A stretch of DNA of 64,000 bases, taken from Flavobacterium piscis (lineage in GTDB: Bacteria; Bacteroidota; Bacteroidia; Flavobacteriales; Flavobacteriaceae). This document shows positions 33,760 through 42,073 of this stretch, piece after piece. A model generated the notes under the pieces. That model ran no database searches and was not told the DNA's origin. It was given only the letters and a program-made list of their open reading frames with translations. The stretch is from NCBI RefSeq assembly GCF_001686925.1, contig NZ_LVEN01000012.1, positions 310,001 through 374,000 of the forward strand, given 5' to 3'. Numbering within the stretch: the stretch's first letter is position 1; the number at the start of each line of letters is the position of its first letter. The translations under genes were made by a program, and so were the position numbers.

Positions 33760-33861
33760 TGTCTTCCTGAGCGAAGTCGAAGGACATAAGTAACTCGATA
33801 AAGATTAGCGATTTTGATTATAGAGTTTCTTTGCGATCCTTCGACTTCGCTCAGGATGACA
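33760..33861. repeat. 102-bp hairpin element with conserved core (family 2, different arms)
   Basis: The left arm from 33760 (TGTCTTCCTGAGCGAAGTCG then AAGGA) pairs with the right arm ending at 33861 (TCCTTCGACTTCGCTCAGGA then TGACA). The core has TAACTCGATAAAGATTAGCG then ATTTTG, closely matching the core of the element at 7544-7643, whose arms are unrelated in sequence. The total length is almost the same. Confidence 0.78.
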
Positions 33862-33892
33862 AACTGTATGGAAAAACTCTGTCAAAAAAAAT

Positions 33893-34017
33893 CGATATTC
33901 TATTCTCTTTACTCTATTCTCTTTATTCTATCCTCTTTATTCTATTCTCTTTATTATATATTCTACATTCTTCACTCTCAAAAAAAATCTAAAATCTAAA
34001 ATCTAAAATCTAAAATC
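33893..34017. repeat. Pyrimidine-rich tandem repeat and AAAATCT heptamers
   Basis: From about 33898 to 33957 the unit CTATTCTCTTTATT recurs about four times with small changes. Near 33983-34017 the heptamer AAAATCT/TCTAAAA repeats five times in perfect phase. No ORF in this stretch looks real. Confidence 0.75.
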
Positions 34018-34082
34018 CCCACTTTGTCCTAAATGACCTTAAAATAGTCGTAAATAACTATTCGATAAAAAAATAACATTTG

Positions 34083-34090
34083 TAAGTTTG
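34083..34090 (+). promoter_or_regulatory. Candidate -7 element of the DoxX-like gene
   Basis: TAAGTTTG matches TAnnTTTG, with a near-match TTCG about 18 bp upstream. It ends 37 bases before the ATG at 34128. Confidence 0.45.
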
Positions 34091-34127
34091 TAATACATTA
34101 ACTGATAACCACTTAAAAAACAAACCT

Positions 34128-34508
34128 ATGAAAAAAGCAAAAATTATTTTTTGGATTACTACTATTATTATTTTTTTATTTGAAGGTGTTATGCCGGCAT
34201 TAACTTCTCAGTCTGAGATGGCAAAAGAAGGACTCAAACATTTGGGATATCCGGAATATTTTGGGGTTGCTTTAGTTATCTTTAAAATATTAGGTGTTTT
34301 GGCATTGGTGATTCCGCAAGTTCCCAAAAATGTAAAAGAGTGGGCTTATGCCGGATTTGGTTTCGATTTTATATTTGCTTCTATAAGTCATTTTGCAGTT
34401 GACGGAGTTGGTTTTCAATCCTTTTTCCCGTTGATATTTTTAGTAATCCTTGCAATTTCATATCATTATTACCACAAAATCGAACGATATAAAAATATCG
34501 CTTTATAA
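34128..34508 (+). CDS. DoxX-like small membrane protein
   Basis: A 126-residue protein with four hydrophobic segments (near 5-25, 46-64, 72-92, 96-114). FEGVMPALTSQSEMAKEGLK then HLGYPEYFGVALVIFKILGV matches the DoxX-like family, whose members are quinone- or redox-linked membrane proteins of poorly known role. A small ORF starts 9 bases after the stop, suggesting an operon with the next genes. Confidence 0.85.
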   Translation: MKKAKIIFWITTIIIFLFEGVMPALTSQSEMAKEGLKHLGYPEYFGVALVIFKILGVLALVIPQVPKNVKEWAYAGFGFDFIFASISHFAVDGVGFQSFFPLIFLVILAISYHYYHKIERYKNIAL

Positions 34509-34517
34509 TCAGAAATA

Positions 34518-34727
34518 ATGATCGAAGTTTTTAAAACAAATGTTCAGAAAGTGGAACAATCAGAAATGATTGTCGAAAAACTTTTGAAACACTTTCCAAA
34601 CAGCGCTATTAATTTTGATTTGGAAGATTGTGATAAAATTTTAAGAATTCATAGTTTATCGATTTCAAGCAGAAAAATTATTGCAATTCTTAAAGCGAAC
34701 GGTTTCTATTGCGAAGTTCTTACCTAA
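34518..34727 (+). CDS. Small conserved-looking protein with HMA-like pattern
   Basis: A 69-residue protein with alternating strand and helix (MIEVFKTNVQKVEQSEMIVE, then FDLEDCDKILRIHS and IIAILKANGFYCEVL). The beta-alpha-beta-beta-alpha-beta arrangement resembles the ferredoxin-like fold of heavy-metal-associated domains, but there is no CxxC motif. It is closely packed behind the DoxX-like gene. Function not known. Confidence 0.7.
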   Translation: MIEVFKTNVQKVEQSEMIVEKLLKHFPNSAINFDLEDCDKILRIHSLSISSRKIIAILKANGFYCEVLT

Positions 34728-34800
34728 GAAACAAACACAATAATCTGATTTTTAAATAACTAAATTTAAATTTATAGTATTAATTATAAAATCAAAAAAC

Positions 34801-35178
34801 ATGAATTTACCATCAGGACATCAGACTATAATGCCTTATTTAATTTTAAAAGGCGCCTCTCGATTTATTGATTTCTGCAAAAAAGTTTTTGACGCAAAAG
34901 ATTCTAATCAGCAAGTTTTACGAGATGACGGGACTGTTATGCATGCTGAAATTATAGTCAACGGAAGCACCATTATGGTGACAGATGAAACTAAAGACTG
35001 GTCGCAACAAAACGCAAATTTATTTGTTTATGTTCCTGATGCTGACGAAACGTATCAAAAAGCACTGGATAATGGCGCGACAAGTCTAATGGGGCTAAGC
35101 GATCAGGATTATGGCAGAACTTGCGGGGTCACGGATCCTTTTGGTAATATCTGGTGGATTACCTCTGTTAAACAGTAA
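34801..35178 (+). CDS. VOC-family (PhnB/glyoxalase-like) protein
   Basis: A 125-residue protein: MPYLILKGASRFIDFCKKVF, DDGTVMHAEIIVNGSTIMVT and TDPFGNIWWITS are typical of the PhnB-like vicinal-oxygen-chelate group. Potential metal ligands include His (VMHAEI) and acidic residues. The substrate is unknown; members include resistance proteins and epimerase-like enzymes. The DinB-like gene follows 11 bases downstream. Confidence 0.88.
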   Translation: MNLPSGHQTIMPYLILKGASRFIDFCKKVFDAKDSNQQVLRDDGTVMHAEIIVNGSTIMVTDETKDWSQQNANLFVYVPDADETYQKALDNGATSLMGLSDQDYGRTCGVTDPFGNIWWITSVKQ

Positions 35179-35189
35179 ATAACAACACG

Positions 35190-35699
35190 ATGAAAACAGC
35201 ACTTCAAAAAAATATTGTTGACACCTTTAAAAAATTTAACGAAACGCTTTCCTCCTTTTCCGAAGAAGAAATTAATACCGTTCCGTATAAAGGTAGCTGG
35301 ACACCTGGTCAGGTAGTGCAGCATATCATCCTGGGCAATTCCGGTTATCCTGAATTATTTGCAGGAAAAACAAAAGCTACTATTCGTAAATACGACGAAC
35401 ATGTAAAAGAACTCGAAGCCATTTTTTTGAATTTCAGTATCAAAATGGATTCACCGGATTTTTTACAACCCGAAGTAAAAAACTACAATAAAAACTCGTT
35501 GACTTTATCTTTGCTTAAAATAGAATCTGATTTATTAAACGCTTCCGAAAATTATGACTTAACATTAACTTGTCTGGATTTTCAGATTCCGGGGTTTGAA
35601 AATTTCACGATCTATGAATGGATTAATTTTGCACTTGTACATTCTCAAAGACACATTCATCAACTGCAAAAAATTTCAAATTATATAACGACATTATAA
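35190..35699 (+). CDS. DinB-family (YfiT-like) putative metal-dependent protein
   Basis: A 169-residue four-helix-bundle protein. Three histidines typical of the DinB/YfiT metal site are visible: VVQHIILG near residue 46 and the HSQRHIHQL pair near the C-terminus. Several members use bacillithiol or mycothiol as cofactor in thiol transfer. It is in a likely operon with the VOC gene before it and a membrane-protein gene 27 bases after. Confidence 0.87.
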   Translation: MKTALQKNIVDTFKKFNETLSSFSEEEINTVPYKGSWTPGQVVQHIILGNSGYPELFAGKTKATIRKYDEHVKELEAIFLNFSIKMDSPDFLQPEVKNYNKNSLTLSLLKIESDLLNASENYDLTLTCLDFQIPGFENFTIYEWINFALVHSQRHIHQLQKISNYITTL

Positions 35700-35726
35700 T
35701 TATAAAAACGCAATATTTTTATTGAT

Positions 35727-36191
35727 ATGAAATCAAAATCAGGAACTATTTTTTTATCCGGATTAATCGCAGGAACACTAGATATTCTTGCAGCAGTTAT
35801 AATTTATGCTGTAGTACTGGAAAAAACAACTGCCATCAAAATTCTTCAGTCTATTGCAAGTGGCGTGTTTAAGAAAGAAGCCTATACCGGAGGACCGCAA
35901 ATGGCCTGGTACGGACTTGGACTTCATTATCTGATTGCTTTTATTTTTGCCTGGTTTTATTTTATAATATATCCGTATTTGCCATTTCTTAAAAAAAACG
36001 TGATCCTTTCGGGAATTTTGTACGGCATATTTGTGTGGATTATAATGAATCTTATTGTGCTTCCAATCGTATTTCCTCTGTTACCTGAAAAGCACTTCGA
36101 TTTTCCGTTGCTCTTATCGATATTAATTTTGATAGTATGTATTGGGCTTCCGATTGCCTCGATTACAAGAAAGTATTATTCTTTTCGTTAA
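35727..36191 (+). CDS. Small integral membrane protein (YagU/DUF1440-like)
   Basis: A 154-residue protein with four predicted TM segments (near 8-27, 60-82, 92-114, 124-145) and few charged residues. The start MKSKSGTIFLSGLIAGTLDI and the paired Gly-rich helix resemble the YagU-like group. Function is not known. It is the last gene of the small operon. Confidence 0.75.
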   Translation: MKSKSGTIFLSGLIAGTLDILAAVIIYAVVLEKTTAIKILQSIASGVFKKEAYTGGPQMAWYGLGLHYLIAFIFAWFYFIIYPYLPFLKKNVILSGILYGIFVWIIMNLIVLPIVFPLLPEKHFDFPLLLSILILIVCIGLPIASITRKYYSFR

Positions 36192-36365
36192 AGTCGCGAT
36201 TTTTAGTCGCAGTCGCAGTCTCACTTTTCAGTGGCAGTTTTCAGTCGCAGTCGCAGTATACGGAGTAAATTTAATATTTAAAAAAATCTCATTTTCAGCT
36301 GCAGTAAGAACTGAAAACCGGGACTGTATCCTTAGTAGCAGTCTTGCCCACAGTTCAAACAAAAA
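36192..36365. repeat. AGTCGCAGTCGCAGT repeats and duplicated ACTGAAAACCGGGA unit
   Basis: AGTCGCAGTCGCAGT occurs at about 36205 and 36243 within a stretch of imperfect CAGTYGCAG units. AACTGAAAACCGGGACTGTA at 36309 is repeated, slightly changed, at 36399 as part of the terminator stem. No ORF is supported. Confidence 0.65.
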
Positions 36366-36414
36366 AATCCCGGTTTCCAGTTTACATTAAACCTGTAAAC
36401 TGAAAACCGGGATT
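36360..36414 (-). terminator. Terminator of the minus-strand DUF1328 gene
   Basis: A 21-bp imperfect stem joins 36366-36386 (AATCCCGGTTTCCAGTTTAC..) and 36394-36414 (..GAAAACCGGGATT) around a 7-base loop. Read on the minus strand it is followed by TTTTTTT, so it serves the gene ending at 36431. Confidence 0.8.
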
Positions 36415-36430
36415 GTATACTTCCTTATTA

Positions 36431-36592
36431 CTAAACGTTTCGTCTTCCTGTAATTAATGAAATTACGAATAATACCAAAAATATAAAGAATAAAACTTTT
36501 GCAATGCTAGCTGCTCCGGCGGCAATTCCGCCAAAACCAAAAATTCCTGCTATAATAGCTAGAATAATAAATGTAACTGTCCAACGTAACAT
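36431..36592 (-). CDS. DUF1328-type small membrane protein (YtjA-like)
   Basis: A 53-residue protein, [20 protein letters not shown] then [20 protein letters not shown] and [13 protein letters not shown]. Two hydrophobic helices with the [10 protein letters not shown] turn are characteristic of DUF1328. Members are widespread and often stress-induced; their role is unclear. The minus-strand terminator at 36360 follows it directly, which supports real expression. Confidence 0.88.
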   Translation of the reverse strand: MLRWTVTFIILAIIAGIFGFGGIAAGAASIAKVLFFIFLVLFVISLITGRRNV

Positions 36593-36938
36593 AATCTTAG
36601 TTATTTAATTAATAAATGACATTTTACTATATAAAATGTTTGTTTATTCAAAGATCAATAATTCGTACAAAATGCTTTAACTCTAAACGTTAATTTTGTA
36701 TCGCAATCAACTATAAATCAGATTTTTGACTTACTTTTATAATTCTCTAATTCTGTTACAAAATTCCCACATAAATGCTTTTGAGTTAATTTTTTGCTCG
36801 ATTGGATTAATCGGGCCTTGGGGCTTAAAGTAATTTTAGATAAATATTTAAAAGATATGAAAGTAGCTCAGCAACGGCCAAATTCATATTCTTATATCTA
36901 CCAAAGTGACTTATTAACTGAACTAAAACAGAATCCCA
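36593..36938. other. Divergent intergenic region with a possible leader ORF
   Basis: No repeats of note. It must contain the promoter of the DUF1328 gene on the left and of the glycosyltransferase on the right, but I see no convincing pair. A short ORF from 36857 runs into the next gene. Confidence 0.5.
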
Positions 36939-36958
36939 ATGAAAACGATATCAAATAA
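36857..36958 (+). CDS. Possible leader ORF overlapping the glycosyltransferase start
   Basis: A 33-codon ORF, MKVAQQRPNSYSYIYQSDLL then TELKQNPNENDIK, ends 20 bases inside the following gene in another frame. Its composition is more protein-like than the surrounding AT-rich DNA. It could couple translation of the glycosyltransferase, or be chance. No homologue recognised. Confidence 0.3.
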   Translation: MKVAQQRPNSYSYIYQSDLLTELKQNPNENDIK

Positions 36959-39215
36959 ATCTAAAATAGTTTTTCTATCTACATTTCCACCAACACAATG
37001 CGGAATCGCTACTTATACACAAGACACTATAAAAGGAATAACGGACGTTTTTGGTAAATCAATTACTTGCGAAATTTGCGAATTAGTAAAAGAACCAAAA
37101 GAGAACCCTACTCAGGCTTATACATTAAATACAAAAAACAAAGAGGAATATACGAAAGTTGCTCTTGAAATTAATAAGGATAAGGCGGTAAAATTGGTTC
37201 ATATTCAGCATGAATTTGGTTTGTTTGATGGAAATTACGGAGACTATTTATTAGATTTTTTGAATGAGGTAAAAAAACCTTTAACTTACACATTTCACAG
37301 TGTGATCCAAAATCCTAATAAAGAATTAAAAACATTTGTAAAACTGCTGCTTTCTTATAGCAATTCGGTTTTTGTGATGACCAATAAGTCAAAAGAAATT
37401 TTGATGAGAGACTATGACATCGCCGAAGACATTATTACTTGTGTGCCACACGGAACTCATATTGTAATTTACGAAGCGCCACAACAAGCCAAAGAAAAAT
37501 TCAATATTCAGGACCGAAAAGTACTGGCTACGTTTGGTCTTTTAGGAGAAGGAAAAAATATTGAAACAGGCTTAAAAGCCCTTCCTAAAATTATTGAAAA
37601 CACACCAAATGCATTATATCTAATCATTGGCAAAACACACCCAAATTTAATAATTGATGGTGTTGACGCGTACCGTGATAAACTCGAAGGCATTGTTGCC
37701 GATTTAAATTTACAGAATCACGTACGTTTTGTAAATGAATATTTAGATACTAATGAACTTTTAGATTATTTAAAAGCTGCAGATATTTACATGTTCACTT
37801 CAAAGGATCCAAATCAGGCAGTGAGCGGCACTTTTGCGTATGCAATGAGTTGCGCTTGTCCTATCGTAGCATCAAAAATTCCGCATACTTTAGAAGTTTT
37901 AACTCCTGATTCCGGAATATTGGTAGATATTGGAGAAGTAGATCAATTTGCTGATGCAGCGATTAAATTACTTTCTAATGATGATTTAAGAGAAGAAATG
38001 GGAATTAATGCATTTAGAAAAACCAGAGCGTCATCCTGGGAAAATGTGGCCATTACTCATATGAACACTTACAAACAATTAATTGACAATCCGGCAGAAA
38101 TAAAATTCAGCTATCCATCAATTCAGTTAGGACACATCAAAAAAATGACTACTGACCTGGGTATTATCCAGTTTAGCAAAATTTCGATCCCGGATTTAGA
38201 GTCAGGATATACATTAGATGATAATGCACGTGCATTAATTGCCATTTGCATGCATTACAAACTTACTCAGGACAAAGAAGATTTAGCCTATATCTTAATT
38301 TATTTAGACTTTATTATTCGCTGCCAGCAGCCAAAAGGAAACTTTATCAATTATGTCGATCAGGAAAATCGCGAGCATATTGAACAAAATGCCGAAGTAA
38401 ACCTGGAAGATTCTAATGCAAGAGCAATCTGGGCTTTAGGAACTGTAGTGGCCAACAAAGAAATCTTACCTGAAACTATTATTAAAAAAGCTTCGCAATG
38501 TTTATTAAACTCATTAAAATGGGCCGAAAGTATTCAATCGCCTCGTTCTATTGGTTTTGCAACAAAAGGATTATACTTATACCATACTGCTGTTCCTAAC
38601 TTATATGTAGCGGCAATTATCAATAAACTGAATGCTAAATTGCTTTCTAATTATGAAATTCACGCCTCACACGATTGGAAATGGTTTGAAAATTACATGA
38701 CTTACGGAAATGGAATTTTACCGGAATCTATGCTTTTTGCTTTTTTAACAACCAATAAACCTATTTATAAAAAAGTAGCTTTAGATTCTCTTGACTTTTT
38801 AATGTCGAAAATGTTTAAAGATAAAAACTTTAAAGTTATTTCTAATAATGGATGGCTGCACAGAGATTCGCAAGAACAAGTACACGAGTACGGAGAACAA
38901 CCTATAGATGTTGCTTACACGATTCATACCCTGAATTCATTTTACAGTGCTTTTGGTACTCCTGAGTACAAGCAAAAAATGAAACTGGCTTTTAACTGGT
39001 TTTTAGGAAAAAATCATTTGGGGGAAATTATGTACAATCCAATTAGCGGCGGTGGTTACGACGGACTCGAAAAAGAAAATGTCAACTTAAATCAAGGAGC
39101 TGAATCAACGGTTTGCTTTTTAACTGCCAGATTATTAATGGAAAACCTTAAACAATCCGAAATAAAAGTGATTCCGCTAATGAAAGCTAAAGCCGGAATT
39201 GCAATCAATTCATAA
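36939..39215 (+). CDS. Two-domain glycosyltransferase (GT4 plus helical C-terminal domain)
   Basis: A 758-residue cytoplasmic protein. Residues 1-~390 are a GT-B glycosyltransferase: FLSTFPPTQCGIATYTQDTI at the N-terminus, LVHIQHEFGLFDGNYGDYL, and the donor-binding region SKDPNQAVSGTFAYAMSCAC then PIVASKIPHTLEVL. Residues ~400-750 look like an (alpha/alpha) barrel (DLESGYTLDDNARALIAICM, RPLN-like repeats, NLNQGAESTVCFLTA), as in glycoside phosphorylases and GH-type domains. The pairing suggests synthesis or turnover of a mannose-type glycan, but the substrate is not readable. It stands alone, with a terminator after it. Confidence 0.82.
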   Translation: MKTISNKSKIVFLSTFPPTQCGIATYTQDTIKGITDVFGKSITCEICELVKEPKENPTQAYTLNTKNKEEYTKVALEINKDKAVKLVHIQHEFGLFDGNYGDYLLDFLNEVKKPLTYTFHSVIQNPNKELKTFVKLLLSYSNSVFVMTNKSKEILMRDYDIAEDIITCVPHGTHIVIYEAPQQAKEKFNIQDRKVLATFGLLGEGKNIETGLKALPKIIENTPNALYLIIGKTHPNLIIDGVDAYRDKLEGIVADLNLQNHVRFVNEYLDTNELLDYLKAADIYMFTSKDPNQAVSGTFAYAMSCACPIVASKIPHTLEVLTPDSGILVDIGEVDQFADAAIKLLSNDDLREEMGINAFRKTRASSWENVAITHMNTYKQLIDNPAEIKFSYPSIQLGHIKKMTTDLGIIQFSKISIPDLESGYTLDDNARALIAICMHYKLTQDKEDLAYILIYLDFIIRCQQPKGNFINYVDQENREHIEQNAEVNLEDSNARAIWALGTVVANKEILPETIIKKASQCLLNSLKWAESIQSPRSIGFATKGLYLYHTAVPNLYVAAIINKLNAKLLSNYEIHASHDWKWFENYMTYGNGILPESMLFAFLTTNKPIYKKVALDSLDFLMSKMFKDKNFKVISNNGWLHRDSQEQVHEYGEQPIDVAYTIHTLNSFYSAFGTPEYKQKMKLAFNWFLGKNHLGEIMYNPISGGGYDGLEKENVNLNQGAESTVCFLTARLLMENLKQSEIKVIPLMKAKAGIAINS

Positions 39216-39258
39216 TTGAATTACAATATATTCTAACTAAATATACTATTGAACCCAA

Positions 39259-39284
39259 AATCCCTTTTTATAAAGGGATTTTTT
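39259..39284 (+). terminator. Terminator after the glycosyltransferase gene
   Basis: AATCCCTTT (39259-39267) pairs with AAAGGGATT (39272-39280), with a short loop and following T residues. Confidence 0.85.
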
Positions 39285-39419
39285 GTTTTTTAACATTTTT
39301 ACCGCAACGTAACTTTATATTAATTATTGTGTTGCATTATGTTAATTATATAAACTTCTAAAAAAGTTGTGTAAGATTTTTTCTGTACTTCTAAAGTAAT
39401 TTTAAGTTATCATAATCAA

Positions 39420-39434
39420 GGGGTACACTACCCC
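39420..39434. promoter_or_regulatory. GC-rich palindrome before mlaE
   Basis: GGGGTA-CAC-TACCCC is a perfect 6-bp dyad 50 bases before the mlaE start, standing out in very AT-rich DNA. It has no T run, so an operator or 5'-UTR hairpin is more likely than a terminator. Confidence 0.35.
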
Positions 39435-39483
39435 ATAAACAGTTGATTTTCATGCATTAGCATTAACTTAAAAATATAGTATT

Positions 39484-40242
39484 TTGATACTTACTCTAAA
39501 AAATACATTTACAGAAATAGGAAATGCAACAGTGTTTGCGAAGCAGTTTTTTAAGGAGGTTTTTGTTCCGCCTTATGAAACAAAGGAGTTTTTGAAACAA
39601 TGTTATGTTATTGGCTATAAATCATTACCGCTGGTGGCTATAACCGGATTTATTATGGGTTTGGTGCTTACACTGCAATCCAGGCCAACCTTAGTAAAAT
39701 TTGGAGCCGAATCCTGGTTGCCGGGTATGGTAGCTCTTTCTTTAATAAGGGAAATTGCTCCCGTAATTACAGCCTTAATTTGCGCAGGTAAAATTTCATC
39801 AGGAATTGGTGCCGAATTAGGTTCTATGAAGGTGACAGAACAAATTGATGCTATGGAAGTTTCAGCCATCAATCCTTATAATTATTTGGTAGTAACAAGA
39901 ATTTTGGCCTGTACGCTAATGGTGCCTATATTAGTGTTTTTTGCTGATGCGATAGGTATTATAGGTGGATATGTAGGTATTAATATTCATGGTGATGTCA
40001 ACTTTTATCGCTATCTGACCCAAATTCTGCAATCACTTGAATTTTTAGATATAATCCCGGCAACGGTCAAAACATTCTTCTTTGGATTTTTTATCGGAAT
40101 GATTGGATGTTATAAAGGTTTTAATGCTTCAAACGGAACCGAAAGTGTAGGAAAAGCAGCGAACTCTGCAGTAGTCACCGCTTCGTTAACCATTTTTATT
40201 ATTGATATGGTTGCTGTACAAATAACCGATTTATTTTTTTAA
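39484..40242 (+). CDS. mlaE: MlaE-type ABC transporter permease
   Basis: A 252-residue inner-membrane permease of the MCE/Mla lipid-transport system. The start is a TTG (MILTLKNTFTEIGNATVFAK); no ATG gives a full-length protein. Conserved family features are FIMGLVLTLQSRPTLVKFGA, LIREIAPVITALICAGKISS and GAELGSMKVTEQIDAMEVSA. It forms the membrane channel for lipid movement between the inner membrane and the MlaD ring. The ATPase gene starts 1 base after its stop. Confidence 0.93.
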   Translation: MILTLKNTFTEIGNATVFAKQFFKEVFVPPYETKEFLKQCYVIGYKSLPLVAITGFIMGLVLTLQSRPTLVKFGAESWLPGMVALSLIREIAPVITALICAGKISSGIGAELGSMKVTEQIDAMEVSAINPYNYLVVTRILACTLMVPILVFFADAIGIIGGYVGINIHGDVNFYRYLTQILQSLEFLDIIPATVKTFFFGFFIGMIGCYKGFNASNGTESVGKAANSAVVTASLTIFIIDMVAVQITDLFF

Positions 40243-40243
40243 G

Positions 40244-41029
40244 ATGATTAAGGAAAAAGAAAATATAGAAAAAGATAAAGTCTCTAAAACCAAAAAGCAA
40301 GATCCTATCATTGTCATTAAAGACTTGCATAAAACTTTTGGTAAAGACAACAAAGTTCTGCAAGGTGTAAATCTTACGGTAAACAAAGGCGAGGATTTGG
40401 TAATCTTAGGACGTTCAGGATCAGGAAAATCGGTAACGATAAAATGTATTGTGGGATTAATTGAACCTGATAAAGGCGAAATAAAAGTTTTTGACGAAAA
40501 TGTACTGAACCTGACAAAACCGGAACTGAATGAAATTAGAGTACGAATTGGATTTTTGTTCCAAAGCGGCGCTTTATACGATTCGATGTCGGTTCGGGAA
40601 AATCTGGCTTTTACATTAAAAAAGCATAAAAGAGAACTAACTCCTGAGGAAGTCGAAAGTGAAGTAATGGAAGCGCTGGATAATGTAGGTTTAAGTGATG
40701 CAATCGACAAAATGCCATCTGAGTTATCCGGAGGAATGCAAAAGAGGATTGGCCTTGCCAGAACTCTAATCCTTAAACCGGAAATCATATTATACGATGA
40801 GCCCACAACAGGATTAGATACCATAACATCGCGTGAAATAAGCGAATTGATTCTGGACATCAAACACAAACGCAAAACCACATCTATCATTATTACGCAT
40901 GATATGGCTTGTGCAAAACTCACAGCCGACAGAATTATGGTGTTGAAAGATGGCGTTATACATGCCGAAGGAACATACGAAGAACTAGAAAAAGACGAAG
41001 ACGAATGGGTTCGTTCTTTTTTTCAATAA
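40244..41029 (+). CDS. mlaF: MlaF-type ABC transporter ATP-binding protein
   Basis: A 261-residue ATPase. Walker A is GRSGSGKSV, the signature LSGGMQKRIGLART, and Walker B EIILYDEPTTGLD, with the switch His in IIITHDMA. A charged N-terminal ~20-residue extension precedes the domain. It powers the MlaE permease and is translationally coupled to it. Confidence 0.94.
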   Translation: MIKEKENIEKDKVSKTKKQDPIIVIKDLHKTFGKDNKVLQGVNLTVNKGEDLVILGRSGSGKSVTIKCIVGLIEPDKGEIKVFDENVLNLTKPELNEIRVRIGFLFQSGALYDSMSVRENLAFTLKKHKRELTPEEVESEVMEALDNVGLSDAIDKMPSELSGGMQKRIGLARTLILKPEIILYDEPTTGLDTITSREISELILDIKHKRKTTSIIITHDMACAKLTADRIMVLKDGVIHAEGTYEELEKDEDEWVRSFFQ

Positions 41030-41054
41030 TACTAAAAATAAATAATTAGAAATC

Positions 41055-41936
41055 ATGGATAAGCAATCTGGATATACTTGGAAATTAGGAATGTTTGTAA
41101 CAATAGGTTTATTGCTTTTTATAATGGCGATTTACTTTATAGGGAAACAAAAAAATCTTTTTGGTTCGACATTCAACATCACATCACAGTTTAAAACCGT
41201 AAGCGGTTTGGAAGTGGGTAATAATGTTCGTTTTTCAGGAATTAATATCGGAACGGTAGAAGAAATTCAATTAATAAACGATTCTTCGGTTGTAGTAAGA
41301 ATGGTGATTAAGGATGAAGTTCGTGAATTTATTAAAACAGATGCCCGCGCCAGTATTGGTTCTGACGGATTAATGGGAGACAAAGTTCTGACTATTTCTC
41401 CAGGTGTTAAATCTACCAAAATAATCGAAAACGGCGGAGCAATTGCTTCTGTTAACGGAATTGAAATGCAGGATTTAATGAAAAGCGTTAAAAAAAGTGT
41501 TGATAATGCCGCTGTAATAACAGATGAATTGGCCATTTTTAGTCATAGTATGAATACAGGAAATGGTGCTCTGGCGAGGTTAGTTCGTGATGATAAAATG
41601 GCGAACAGTGTTTCGAATACACTTTCGAACTTAGAATCCGGTACCAAAGGTTTTAGCGAAAATATGGAAGCCGCAAAAAGCAATTTTCTTCTTAAAGGAT
41701 ACTTCAAGAAAAAAGAGAAAGAAAAAGAAAAGAAAAAAGAGGAAATAAAAGAGCAACAAGAAGAACAGCAGAAAAAGGCAGAAAAAGCTAAAGAAGAAAA
41801 GGCGAAGGAAGACAAAGAGAAAGCTGAAAAAGCCGAAAAAGAAAAGGAAAAAGCAGCAGAGAAAGCCAAAGAAGAAAAAGAAAAACTGGAAAAACAAAAA
41901 GCTGAAGAGGCAAAAAAAGCTGAAAAAGGAAAATAA
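41055..41936 (+). CDS. mlaD: MlaD-type MCE substrate-binding protein with long Lys/Glu-rich tail
   Basis: A 293-residue protein. One N-terminal TM (LGMFVTIGLLLFIMAIYFIG, ~10-28) anchors a single MCE domain (~37-115: ITSQFKTVSGLEVGNNVRFS, GSDGLMGDKVLTISPG). A helical stretch follows. The last ~75 residues are almost only Lys, Glu and Ala (for example EKEKEKKKEEIKEQQEEQQK), predicted to be a single charged alpha helix or coiled coil. The tail is much longer than in E. coli MlaD and could span part of the periplasm or dock to an AsmA-like partner encoded next. Confidence 0.9.
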   Translation: MDKQSGYTWKLGMFVTIGLLLFIMAIYFIGKQKNLFGSTFNITSQFKTVSGLEVGNNVRFSGINIGTVEEIQLINDSSVVVRMVIKDEVREFIKTDARASIGSDGLMGDKVLTISPGVKSTKIIENGGAIASVNGIEMQDLMKSVKKSVDNAAVITDELAIFSHSMNTGNGALARLVRDDKMANSVSNTLSNLESGTKGFSENMEAAKSNFLLKGYFKKKEKEKEKKKEEIKEQQEEQQKKAEKAKEEKAKEDKEKAEKAEKEKEKAAEKAKEEKEKLEKQKAEEAKKAEKGK

Positions 41937-42073
41937 AAAACATGCCGGATAAAATTACTTTCACTCAAAGCGATATCTTTTTTACGTAAAAAAATACACG
42001 CCTCTCGCCATTATTCTATGAGCCATATTTTAAAATCTATCCATATCTTTTTTATGGAATAAATTGAAATACT

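Noticed and set aside
33814-33999. Plus-strand frame across the tandem repeats after the GNAT gene
   Set aside because: It begins in a hairpin repeat arm and is otherwise translated pyrimidine-rich tandem repeat.
36142-36390. Plus-strand frame after the YagU-like gene
   Set aside because: It is translated AGTCGC repeat and the terminator stem of the opposite gene.
41543-41968. Minus-strand reading frames rich in Phe and Ser opposite mlaD
   Set aside because: They are the antisense of the Lys/Glu-rich tail; composition explains them fully and the sense frame has clear MCE homology.
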